Shown here: piece by piece, positions 44,577 to 50,625 of the stretch
Position numbering within the stretch: position 1 is the first letter of the stretch
Layout of the letters: every line of letters starts with the position of its first letter
Source: a virus
Reading direction: 5' to 3' (one strand)
Length of the DNA stretch: 64,000 nucleotides
IMG/VR virus record: IMGVR_UViG_3300042332_000818
Span: 55,390-119,389 of that record
The notes under the pieces: generated by a model
Database searches by the model: none
What the model was told of the DNA's origin: nothing
Seen by the model: the letters and a program-made list of their open reading frames with translations, nothing else
Made by a program: the position numbers and the translations under genes

Positions 44577-44706
44577 GAAGGAGTGGCTTCGGGTCTCTCA
44601 AGGTTACTGGTTAGCTTGGTTTCATCTATACTTAGTCTAAACCTTTTTTCAGTATAGTCACCTTTATCAGTGGTGCGCTAACTACAGCGTTACTAACCAC
44701 CCCTTC
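44577..44706 (-). ncRNA. 130-base structured RNA with alternative stems, switch-like leader
   Basis: On the minus strand GAAGGGGTGG pairs with CCACTCCTTC over 10 bp with a G-U pair; on the plus strand this would be an A-C mismatch, which favours leftward transcription. Inside are CTATACT/AGTATAG (44651-44657 with 44626-44632) and CGCT/AGCG. Segment 44609-44615 can pair with 44677-44682 or with 44693-44698, so two folds exclude each other. It lies upstream of the gene at 44166. A riboswitch-like leader, attenuator or free RNA is possible; no known class is recognised. Confidence 0.5.
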
Positions 44707-44805
44707 ATTTTTTGTTTGGTATTATTTGATTTCTTTTCCCATCATTAACACATATAAGTGTATCTAATTGTGGAATTTACCATCATCTTATTTGATATTC
44801 TGATT

Positions 44806-45096
44806 TTACTCATTTGATTTATCCAAGTCTGAATACTTCAACCCCCACATCACATTGAACCACCGCATCTCCTTCTCTGCATAGACTGCTCGCATCTTAA
44901 GTTCTCTCATAAGGTACTGCTTACCCCACTCCTTCAGTTGCTCGCTCTGCTCAAAAGTCATAGTGTACTTCTGAAACCAGTTGTCTACACCACGGATGTC
45001 TTCGTAGGTTACGTCGTGTCCAGCAATCACAAACATCTGATTGATGATGTCAACGATTGCCTTCTCTCTCTTTTGTTCTCTGGTTAGTCGTTTCAT
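44806..45096 (-). CDS. Unknown basic/acidic helical protein
   Basis: The 96-residue product is helical with many Lys, Arg and Glu residues and ends L-K-Y-S-D-L-D-K-S-N-E. It starts after a diverged copy of the leader motif, downstream of the tRNA-like locus. Function unknown. Confidence 0.6.
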   Translation of the reverse strand: MKRLTREQKREKAIVDIINQMFVIAGHDVTYEDIRGVDNWFQKYTMTFEQSEQLKEWGKQYLMRELKMRAVYAEKEMRWFNVMWGLKYSDLDKSNE

Positions 45097-45116
45097 TTCT
45101 GGTTGGTTTTAATTTG

Positions 45117-45329
45117 TAGTCAGGACAGGATTCGAACCTGTATAACTTTTACAATTAAAAGTTTAAACTTTCAGGCCTTACTACCTTAAGGCAGCAACCT
45201 ATATGATTATTTTTCCCTCACATACTTTGGGTGCGTCTACCAAAGCTACTCATTGACCCCACAACGGATTCGAACCGTATCTATTGCTCCGACTGCGCGG
45301 GGTTGAAGTAGCCATTCCGCCACCTGACT
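45117..45329 (-). tRNA. Interrupted tRNA-Leu-like locus with two T-arms
   Basis: The 5' end A-G-T-C-A-G-G (45323-45329) pairs perfectly with C-C-T-G-A-C-T (45118-45124), giving a 7-bp acceptor 213 bases long overall. The 5' half continues T-G-G-C-G-G-A-A-T, and T-T-G-G-T-A-G-A-C-G-C appears about 70 bases later. Joined, these make the standard start of a class II tRNA-Leu. A T arm (ACAGG-TTCGAAT-CCTGT) precedes the 3' acceptor. The inserted segment has its own T arm (ACGG-TTCGAAT-CCGT) and an ACCCC/GGGGT stem. A TTTAAAC loop near 45161-45167 could be a TAA anticodon. I cannot fold a normal single tRNA from it. Confidence 0.45.
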
Positions 45330-45390
45330 ATTTATAATCTGCCAAAACTCTATATTATTTAAACTTTTGGCAAAATATAATGCAATCAAT

Positions 45391-45468
45391 AGTGCACCAT
45401 AGCGCACTTTTAATTACAATATTTTACTTATAAGACAAGAATGAAGCATAATGTGCAATAGAATGCAC
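45391..45468. repeat. Two AGTGC/GCACT hairpins upstream of the tRNA-like locus
   Basis: AGTGCAC (45391-45397) pairs with GCGCACT (45402-45408), and GTGCA (45453-45457) pairs with TGCAC (45464-45468). In the leftward transcript both lie between the gene at 45470 and the tRNA-like RNA, so they may be processing or termination signals. Confidence 0.4.
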
Positions 45469-45469
45469 T

Positions 45470-45643
45470 TTATACTCTATCAAACTTATCATCATCAAGT
45501 AGAAACTCTACACCCCACTTCCACCACCAGAGCTCAATGTTCCGGTAACCAAAGAGATATTTATCATAGGTTACAGTGATAGTTGGTAGCAGATAAATCT
45601 GAGACCATCTACTAGTAAACCTGAAACTATACTTCTTTTTCAT
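45470..45643 (-). CDS. Small Trp-rich phage protein
   Basis: The 57-residue product contains Y-L-F-G-Y-R-N-I-E-L-W-W-W-K-W-G-V-E-F. That pattern is familiar from small phage proteins of unknown function. Its leader includes the CACACCAA motif. No membrane segment is clear. Confidence 0.6.
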   Translation of the reverse strand: MKKKYSFRFTSRWSQIYLLPTITVTYDKYLFGYRNIELWWWKWGVEFLLDDDKFDRV

Positions 45644-45673
45644 CTTAAAAGTTTATTTGGTGTGAATTTAAAC

Positions 45674-45704
45674 AAAAAAGGTGTAGACTATATAGCCCAC
45701 ACCC
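45674..45704 (-). terminator. Leftward terminator
   Basis: On the minus strand GGTGT and ACACC close a hairpin with a 14-base loop, followed by a run of T. It overlaps the end of the gene at 45688. Confidence 0.55.
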
Positions 45705-45852
45705 TTCTTACAATTATATTTTGACTAATACGACGTATAAATAGATCTCTTTCTTTCTTGGATTGGAACTCTTTGGTTATCAGCTCCCAACAAGATTTAC
45801 CTTGATCCGAATTATACCTCTCATACTGAATGCTGTACTTCCCCAATATCAT
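45688..45852 (-). CDS. Small overlapping basic protein
   Basis: This 54-residue frame starts inside the gene at 45821 in another frame and runs past its end. The product is basic, with S-K-K-E-R-D-L-F-I-R-R-I and a V-W-A-I end. It fills an otherwise empty stretch and ends at the terminator, which supports it. Function unknown. Confidence 0.5.
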   Translation of the reverse strand: MILGKYSIQYERYNSDQGKSCWELITKEFQSKKERDLFIRRISQNIIVRRVWAI

Positions 45853-46117
45853 GTAGTTCTTCTACTGTTGTATCAAGTAACTTCCGGAAACCTCTCTCAA
45901 TAGTTACATACACATCTTCAGATTCTGGATCTTGGATATGACTGTAAGAATGAGTGAGAGTTTTCTCAAGTAAACTTGACAAGTTGTTTGCGTGATACTT
46001 AATATCCTGACGATAAGACTTGGTACCTTTAAGATCATCAATAAGCTCAACGAGAACTTGAGAAGTTACTACAAGCTTTATAACAGTTAAATGTTTTTGA
46101 TAGTCTTCTGGTGTCAT
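45821..46117 (-). CDS. Helical unknown protein
   Basis: The 98-residue product is mostly helical and mildly acidic. It meets the upstream gene at a shared base. No motif is recognised. Confidence 0.6.
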   Translation of the reverse strand: MTPEDYQKHLTVIKLVVTSQVLVELIDDLKGTKSYRQDIKYHANNLSSLLEKTLTHSYSHIQDPESEDVYVTIERGFRKLLDTTVEELHDIGEVQHSV

Positions 46118-46272
46118 TATTTTGGTTTCTTTACGCCTTCAGGTAATGTTACGGGTTCTGAGTTTACTAAATGATCTATGCCTCTGGCAATGTGTGAAGG
46201 ATACTGATAGACACTTTTAATCTTCATCATCCATTCTACATAGCCGATGCGCTCATTTTGCTGGTTCTTCAT
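46117..46272 (-). CDS. Small unknown protein
   Basis: I use M-K-N-Q-Q-N at 46272. The 51-residue product contains Y-V-E-W-M-M-K-I-K and a Pro-rich end. It overlaps the zinc-finger gene upstream by 20 bases. Function unknown. Confidence 0.5.
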   Translation of the reverse strand: MKNQQNERIGYVEWMMKIKSVYQYPSHIARGIDHLVNSEPVTLPEGVKKPK

Positions 46273-46393
46273 AAAATTGATCTCTATAATTGGATGTTCT
46301 ACAAGTTGCACAAACTAATTTGTTCTCCATTACAGCGGAGAGCTTTGGAATGTGAGGAGTTACCTTCTTACAATCCGTACAATAATTTTTCAT
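46253..46393 (-). CDS. 46-residue zinc-finger protein
   Basis: The frame has Y-C-T-D-C-K-K and V-C-A-T-C-R-T, two CxxC pairs 23 residues apart. The start follows a CACACCA leader and lies just downstream of the tRNA-Arg gene. It probably binds zinc; function unknown. Confidence 0.6.
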   Translation of the reverse strand: MKNYCTDCKKVTPHIPKLSAVMENKLVCATCRTSNYRDQFYEEPAK

Positions 46394-46407
46394 TGGTGTG
46401 TATTTAG

Positions 46408-46479
46408 TGATTCCACCTGGATTCGAACCAGGAATACAAGCTTAGAAGGCTAGTGTTATATCCCTTTAACTATGGAACC
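46408..46479 (-). tRNA. tRNA-Arg (anticodon TCT)
   Basis: The minus strand folds as acceptor GGTTCCA/TGGAATC (one G-U), D arm GTTA/TAAC, anticodon loop CTTCTAA with anticodon TCT (one mismatch in the stem) and T arm CCTGG-TTCGAAT-CCAGG. It decodes AGA, by far the commonest Arg codon I see in the phage genes. No CCA is encoded. Confidence 0.9.
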
Positions 46480-46488
46480 ATTTGATTT

Positions 46489-46662
46489 TTACTTAGATAA
46501 TAACGCCTTCACTTTGTAAAAGTAAGGGGTAGCTTTACCTAAAGATTCCATAAAAACTAAGACTTGACTGAACTGAACAAGAGCATCAGCACCATGTCTA
46601 GACTTCCAGTAGTCAGCCATTTGTTTAGCTGACATGTTGTTTGCGTCTTTAATTATTTTCAT
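46489..46662 (-). CDS. 57-residue unknown protein
   Basis: The product reads M-K-I-I-K-D-A-N-N-M-S-A-K-Q-M-A-D-Y-W-K and is helical. The ATG directly follows CACACC. It sits between the lipoprotein hairpin and the tRNA-Arg gene. Function unknown. Confidence 0.55.
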   Translation of the reverse strand: MKIIKDANNMSAKQMADYWKSRHGADALVQFSQVLVFMESLGKATPYFYKVKALLSK

Positions 46663-46680
46663 GGTGTGAAATTAAGAAAA

Positions 46681-46729
46681 TTTTCATAATTTAACAATGT
46701 AGTAACATTAATAACTTAAATTATGAAAA
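46681..46729 (+). promoter_or_regulatory. Perfect 14-bp inverted repeat covering the lipoprotein start codon
   Basis: TTTTCATAATTTAA (46681-46694) and TTAAATTATGAAAA (46716-46729) are perfect complements. A smaller AATGT/ACATT hairpin lies in the loop. The right arm contains the ATG at 46723. In RNA the start codon would be closed; as DNA it could be an operator. Confidence 0.65.
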
Positions 46730-46872
46730 GACTTATAGCCCTTGGTGCTGTCTTGTTGCTGACAGCATGTTCTTCTGTTCAATTTGTGCCAGGTGACTTT
46801 GCCGATTTGGGTAAATGCCGGGTCCAAGGTTGTAACAGTTTGTCTATTCATGAGCATGTTGTTCTTCCGTAA
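46723..46872 (+). CDS. Small lipoprotein on the opposite strand
   Basis: The 49-residue product is a textbook lipoprotein precursor: M-K-R-L-I-A-L-G-A-V-L-L-L-T-A-C-S-S, lipobox L-T-A-C. The mature part of about 34 residues has two Cys (C-R-V-Q-G-C). It is one of the few rightward genes in this region and has its own terminator. An o-spanin, superinfection exclusion or surface-conversion role is possible; none is shown. Confidence 0.75.
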   Translation: MKRLIALGAVLLLTACSSVQFVPGDFADLGKCRVQGCNSLSIHEHVVLP

Positions 46873-46881
46873 AGGTAGAGA

Positions 46882-46962
46882 CTAACCCCAATAGATATAA
46901 ATAAAGTCGGAACCAACACCTTCATCAGTGTTGGTCTCCGGCTTTTCTGTTTGCTCTTCCAT
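46882..46962 (-). CDS. 26-residue acidic microprotein, possibly leaderless
   Basis: The frame starts 4 bases after a near-perfect promoter and encodes an acidic peptide ending D-F-I-Y-I-Y-W-G. It overlaps the terminator of the opposite lipoprotein gene, so part of its coding is constrained by the hairpin. Real but unproven. Confidence 0.4.
   Translation of the reverse strand: MEEQTEKPETNTDEGVGSDFIYIYWG
46906..46946 (+). terminator. Terminator of the lipoprotein gene
   Basis: ACCAACAC (46912-46919) and GTGTTGGT (46928-46935) form a perfect 8-bp stem, extended by GTCGGA/TCCGGC with one bulge, followed by TTTT. Confidence 0.8.
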
Positions 46963-46966
46963 GTAC

Positions 46967-46998
46967 CAAATATAACAAATCAGTTTTGGGTAATCAAC
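46967..46998 (-). promoter_or_regulatory. Bacteroidota-type promoter, leftward
   Basis: On the minus strand GTTG, a 20-base spacer and TATATTTG match the host consensus almost perfectly. Transcription should start at or near the ATG of the 26-residue microprotein. Confidence 0.7.
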
Positions 46999-47221
46999 TC
47001 CAACTACTAAAAGGATTTTGAATACGGTCCATTGTTTCAAATACGCAGTAGCTATTCTTGGTAGTTACAATAATTGTATTGTAACCTAAAGCCTTTGCAA
47101 TATGAGGTTCAACGGATTGAATTGCTACAATCTGATTTACATTTAGAAGAGTTCTATGCTTTATAGCATCCTCTACACCTATCGGTTCACGTACTTCAGT
47201 AACTTCAATAAAATTTTCCAT
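46994..47221 (-). CDS. Small unknown protein
   Basis: The 75-residue product has a beta-rich middle (N-T-I-I-V-T-T-K-N-S-Y-C-V-F) and no membrane segment. Function unknown. Confidence 0.55.
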   Translation of the reverse strand: MENFIEVTEVREPIGVEDAIKHRTLLNVNQIVAIQSVEPHIAKALGYNTIIVTTKNSYCVFETMDRIQNPFSSWS

Positions 47222-47232
47222 AATAGTTTTAA

Positions 47233-47460
47233 TTAAGATTCACCGTCCCATACTTGCTGACCATTAGGGCCAACAACATACCGGTTCCAAATCTTACGGA
47301 TTGATACAGAAGAAATACTTTCATCCTCAAGATCTTGATCATTAATACCTAAATAATTAAAATGCTTGAGGAATGCTTTACCTACTGGTGTTGAACCAAA
47401 TTCACCGTCAACATAGTTGCCAAGGAATTCAGAGTACATGAATCTGTTGATCTTCGCCAT
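47233..47460 (-). CDS. Small unknown protein
   Basis: The 75-residue product begins M-A-K-I-N-R-F-M-Y-S-E-F-L-G-N and ends near a G-P-N-G-Q-Q-V-W-D turn. It overlaps the upstream gene by 32 bases. Function unknown. Confidence 0.55.
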   Translation of the reverse strand: MAKINRFMYSEFLGNYVDGEFGSTPVGKAFLKHFNYLGINDQDLEDESISSVSIRKIWNRYVVGPNGQQVWDGES

Positions 47461-47908
47461 CTTGAATAAAAGGTTTTACGTGGTTACAACTAACTGTTTC
47501 TTCAAAATCTTTAACCTCACCTTTAGAGTCAACAAGTTTGTAGCTCACCCTAAAGGTCTTTGATTCAGTAAATTTAAATATTTCAACGATTCTGGCAATA
47601 AGATAGGCAACAGTATAACTGCTGGAATCCTTATTGACAATGCAGTAAGCCGCATCAATGGAGGCATCCATATCATAATCACTCATGAAGTATTTACTCT
47701 TACCTATCAATACAGTGTCACCCAGTTTCATACCCTTACTGAAGTCTGCTACAGAACCAAGCATAGAGCTAACAATTCTGGCCGCTGCTGAACTATCATC
47801 TAAAAGTAGACCGTGAATACAGTCAACCATCCGATCGTTCATTACAGAGCCTGAAAGTAAGTTTTCAGCAATACCCTTAAGATCTTCATCTTTGATATTA
47901 ATTTCCAT
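47429..47908 (-). CDS. Unknown soluble protein
   Basis: The 159-residue product has a helical N-terminal half and beta strands in the C-terminal half (F-R-V-S-Y-K-L-V-D). It starts downstream of the AT-rich element and has an ACACACCAAAAC leader. Function unknown. Confidence 0.6.
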   Translation of the reverse strand: MEINIKDEDLKGIAENLLSGSVMNDRMVDCIHGLLLDDSSAAARIVSSMLGSVADFSKGMKLGDTVLIGKSKYFMSDYDMDASIDAAYCIVNKDSSSYTVAYLIARIVEIFKFTESKTFRVSYKLVDSKGEVKDFEETVSCNHVKPFIQDGEDQQIHVL

Positions 47909-48048
47909 GTTGTTTTGTTTTGGTGTGTATATTACGCGCGCGTATATTAGTATATAATATATATAATATATAAGGAGAGGATATGTCTATACCAGGAATA
48001 TGAGAGAGATACATACTCCTAGTATGGATTAGCATAATACGCGCGAGA
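47909..48048. other. AT-rich element flanked by inverted CGCGCGTAT
   Basis: CGCGCGTAT (47937-47945) and ATACGCGCG (48037-48045) flank a block of alternating TA (47943-47973). CATACT-CCT-AGTATG lies at 48012-48026. A rightward ATG at 47982 follows a strong AAGGAGAGG but encodes only six residues. Candidates are a DNA-unwinding site, an operator or a recombination site. Confidence 0.45.
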
Positions 48049-48645
48049 CTAGAACGGTAAACTTGTTCCAAGACCTCTAAGTCCAGGATTTATATTTAGA
48101 AACTTAATTTTCCTATAATGATTACGAAGTCTGATACCGCTATAGACTTTGTATTGTCTCTTAGATAATGGTTTAAGACTATCGAGATAATTCTTCATAG
48201 CACGAGTAAGACATTTCTTAACGTCTATGAGTTTACTAGCAGTTATATCGTAGTCATCATCAAAGGTGAAGACCACGCTGTATTCAATAGTACCGTATAA
48301 TACTGTTCTTTTCTTATTACCAGATTGGTATTGCCGACCTTGAGTACCGGAATACAGCCGGTTAACAGCATAATCCAGTTGAGCATCAATCTCTTCTAGT
48401 TCTGGATTAATATACTTAGTATATACTTCTCTGTTTTTATATTCTAGTATCTCTTTTTGTAGTCCAAAGTATTTTTTGCGAGAAAATTGTTTGAAGTAAA
48501 TAGTGATATGTGCTTTACCGTTATCATCTTGAGCAATGAAAACATTAGCATCAGGATACTGAATTTTGATATGATAATAAGGTTTACCGTTTTCAATTCT
48601 AAGGTCAAACGATGTACCGTGAGAGTTGATTCTAAGTGCTTGCAT
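48049..48645 (-). CDS. Unknown basic protein
   Basis: The 198-residue product is Lys/Arg/Tyr-rich (F-S-R-K-K-Y-F-G-L-Q-K) and ends in a short Gly/Leu tail. The ATG directly follows TTTACACC. Replication-linked roles are possible but I do not recognise it. Confidence 0.6.
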   Translation of the reverse strand: MQALRINSHGTSFDLRIENGKPYYHIKIQYPDANVFIAQDDNGKAHITIYFKQFSRKKYFGLQKEILEYKNREVYTKYINPELEEIDAQLDYAVNRLYSGTQGRQYQSGNKKRTVLYGTIEYSVVFTFDDDYDITASKLIDVKKCLTRAMKNYLDSLKPLSKRQYKVYSGIRLRNHYRKIKFLNINPGLRGLGTSLPF

Positions 48646-48665
48646 GGTGTAAAGATTTAAAAGAT

Positions 48666-48697
48666 AAAGTTAAGGGTGGGACGGCACCCCTAACTTT
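48666..48697 (-). terminator. Leftward terminator
   Basis: AAAGTTA and TAACTTT, extended by GGGTG/CACCC with one bulge, form a stable hairpin between the genes at 48730 and 48049, followed by ATCTTTT on the minus strand. Confidence 0.6.
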
Positions 48698-48729
48698 GGG
48701 TCACACCATATGCTCCGTCCAGCAACAAG

Positions 48730-48975
48730 TTATAGAGCTTCCATCATGGCGGTATCTGGCATAAAGATGAAATCATTATACCAAATAGCAAGAGGATTAC
48801 CGGCAGTATCTCCAACGATACGGCAGGTATCCATCTTTACGACATGATTAAACTCAGGTTGATAAATAATAATTCTAGGACGTGTGGTGTGAACAGTAGT
48901 AGCTCCCCAAAAGTAAATGAGGATTGCGGCCAATAAGATTAGGAAAGCTCCGAAGATATCTATTTTGATTCTCAT
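48730..48975 (-). CDS. Single-span membrane protein
   Basis: I use M-R-I-K-I-D at 48975. The 81-residue product has one membrane segment (F-G-A-F-L-I-L-L-A-A-I-L-I-Y-F) and a short periplasmic part. Function unknown. Confidence 0.55.
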   Translation of the reverse strand: MRIKIDIFGAFLILLAAILIYFWGATTVHTTRPRIIIYQPEFNHVVKMDTCRIVGDTAGNPLAIWYNDFIFMPDTAMMEAL

Positions 48976-49051
48976 AATATAAAAGAAAAAAAGGGGAGTC
49001 TGCAACCTCCTCCTATCTATGCTCTAAACGACCGTTGCAGCGGTTGGTAAT

Positions 49052-49876
49052 CTAAAAAGTAGACAAGTGATACTTGTTCATAGCTGAACGCCACTCAGTA
49101 GCGTTAGATGGCAAGTCACGTACAGAGATGAGATTATCGGCAAAGCCTTTAATAAAATCTGTAACATCAAGAGTAGCTTTATTGTCTTTCACAAAATCTA
49201 AAAGTGCTGCACGGAAGTTAACACTTCGCAAAGCAATTTTAATTTTTGCATCTGAACCACTAGCCATATGAATATTAACAATATCAAAGATTGCTAATGC
49301 TTCAATAGCTGCATTTTCATAATTGTATTCAAACTTACCAGAACGTACCATTTTACTCTGACGAGCATTCAGGTTACCGAAATGAAGAAGATTTACAATT
49401 AAAGAGATTGAATAGTTATGATACTTTGCAATAAAAGCTTGAAGCTTTGAGTAATGATGACCAATTTCTGGCGTGTACGCACAGTTATTGATGTGATCTT
49501 CAAGTTTCCAAGCACGTGCTGAGTTATTAATCTCGGACATAAGATTGTTAATCTGTCCGATACTATTCATGTAAATAACTTTAAAGTCAAAAGGAATACC
49601 AGCATTAATACATGCATTGATACGGTGATTACCGTCAAGGATGTAATAGTTGAGATTCTTATCTCCTCTTTGGTTATAAACCTTTGTTGCTACAACCAAT
49701 GGTGTAGTTAGCATTCCGCGCTTAGTAATAAGACGTTGAAGAAGGTTAACTTGGTCACGATTAAGCGGACGCTGGTTAGGAGATACTTTAAGATATGCTG
49801 AAATAGATGGAGTATAACTTACAGTAATACTTTGTCCTTTTTCAACTAGTTGTTTGGTTTGTTCTTTAGTAAGCAT
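49052..49876 (-). CDS. ParB-like (ParB/Srx fold) protein
   Basis: The 274-residue product contains P-L-N-R-D-Q-V, Y-I-L-D-G-N-H-R-I-N-A and I-N-N-S-A-R-A-W-K-L-E-D-H-I, the ParB N-terminal nuclease/CTPase pattern. No classic ParB helix-turn-helix is clear. Phage ParB-like proteins may nick DNA, bind CTP or modify host targets. It neighbours the repeat-rich region from 50.7 kb. Confidence 0.7.
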   Translation of the reverse strand: MLTKEQTKQLVEKGQSITVSYTPSISAYLKVSPNQRPLNRDQVNLLQRLITKRGMLTTPLVVATKVYNQRGDKNLNYYILDGNHRINACINAGIPFDFKVIYMNSIGQINNLMSEINNSARAWKLEDHINNCAYTPEIGHHYSKLQAFIAKYHNYSISLIVNLLHFGNLNARQSKMVRSGKFEYNYENAAIEALAIFDIVNIHMASGSDAKIKIALRSVNFRAALLDFVKDNKATLDVTDFIKGFADNLISVRDLPSNATEWRSAMNKYHLSTF

Positions 49877-50197
49877 AAAAATTTAGAGTTTTAAATTAAG
49901 TGTGATTTGAGGGCGCCTATACAGAGGATTGTTGAATTCAAACTAGAGCTGTATCTCTAGACCGTCATAGTAACTGATCAGGTTACAAGATTCGGGTTTC
50001 TTGTTTGTTAGTGTAAATAGGATAACCAGGATACTGTCTAGTTCAGTAACCGGTTAAACGCATGATTTTAACGCCTGCACAATACATAGTCTGAAATGAC
50101 CATGCTTTGCCCCACATGCTTGTCAGGGAATGAAATACCCTAAAGGTGGCCAGCTATCCTAAATACCATAACACAAGTACGCTGGCCAGATACTTGG
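49877..50197. other. 321-bp gap with several hairpins
   Basis: CTAGAG/CTCTAG (49943-49960), GTAAC/GTTAC, and TGGCCAGC (50147-50154) with GCTGGCCA (50181-50188) are visible. A TGA-interrupted mini-frame lies inside. No tRNA fold or known RNA is recognised. It may be a structured RNA or decayed genes. Confidence 0.35.
49983..50117 (-). pseudogene. TGA-interrupted mini-gene
   Basis: The leftward frame encodes M-W-G-K-A-W-S-F-Q-T-M-Y-C-A-G-V-K-I-M-R, then L-T-G-Y, meets TGA at 50043-50045, and continues T-R-Q-Y-P-G-Y-P-I-Y-T-N-K-Q to TAA. Both parts look like one protein. TGA is a normal stop elsewhere in the window, so this is a short peptide, a broken gene or a readthrough site. Confidence 0.3.
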
Positions 50198-50416
50198 TTA
50201 TTTTTGTTGCCGAAGCATAAATGCTCTATCATACCAATAAGCATGAAGAGCAACAGAGAGAGTAAAAGTGAATATACCCATTACTCCTTTACTTTCTAAT
50301 GACCACTCAAAGTAATCCGGGTTAGCTCCGAAGAACAAAACAAAGAAATACAGAAAGAGGAAAGAAAGAACCATAAGGGTAAGCTGTCTTAATAGAAGAC
50401 CGACTATAGTTCTCAT
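50198..50416 (-). CDS. Two-span membrane protein
   Basis: The 72-residue product has hydrophobic segments at about 5-30 and 43-62 and a basic C-terminus. It overlaps the upstream gene by 4 bases. Function unknown. Confidence 0.6.
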   Translation of the reverse strand: MRTIVGLLLRQLTLMVLSFLFLYFFVLFFGANPDYFEWSLESKGVMGIFTFTLSVALHAYWYDRAFMLRQQK

Positions 50417-50625
50417 GGCTGAAGAGACTTAACATACTTATGTATGCTTTGTAATCTCGGGGTGTCTATGTTACCAATACTCTCGGATTGATAGATTACA
50501 TAGTTAGCGGATACACCCTTTAGCATAGTAGCAATAAAGGAAGAACCATTGTGTTTAATAAGCACCCCATATCCATTAGGATAGAAGAAGGTACCACAGT
50601 TACGTGTAATGACGTTAATGTGCAT
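50413..50625 (-). CDS. Small unknown protein
   Basis: The 70-residue product is soluble, with F-F-Y-P-N-G-Y-G-V-L-I-K. Its leader holds ACACACC. It borders the repeat-rich region upstream. Function unknown. Confidence 0.5.
   Translation of the reverse strand: MHINVITRNCGTFFYPNGYGVLIKHNGSSFIATMLKGVSANYVIYQSESIGNIDTPRLQSIHKYVKSLQP

Larger units (their letters stand above)
43441..45112 (-). repeat. Repeated leader motif directly before five start codons
   Basis: The minus-strand motif A-A-C-A-C-C-A-A-C-G-A-G-A-A directly before ATG occurs at 43441-43458, 43875-43892 and 44151-44168. An interrupted copy lies at 44547-44570 and a diverged copy at 45094-45112. Each copy precedes a different gene. 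Shorter CACACC leaders precede other genes (39185, 46662, 47908, 48645). Confidence 0.75.

Noticed and set aside
45117-45329. tmRNA or group I intron-bearing tRNA
   Set aside because: The locus lacks the tmRNA G-G-A-T-T-C-G-A 5' element and a tag frame, and about 140 extra bases are too few for a group I core.
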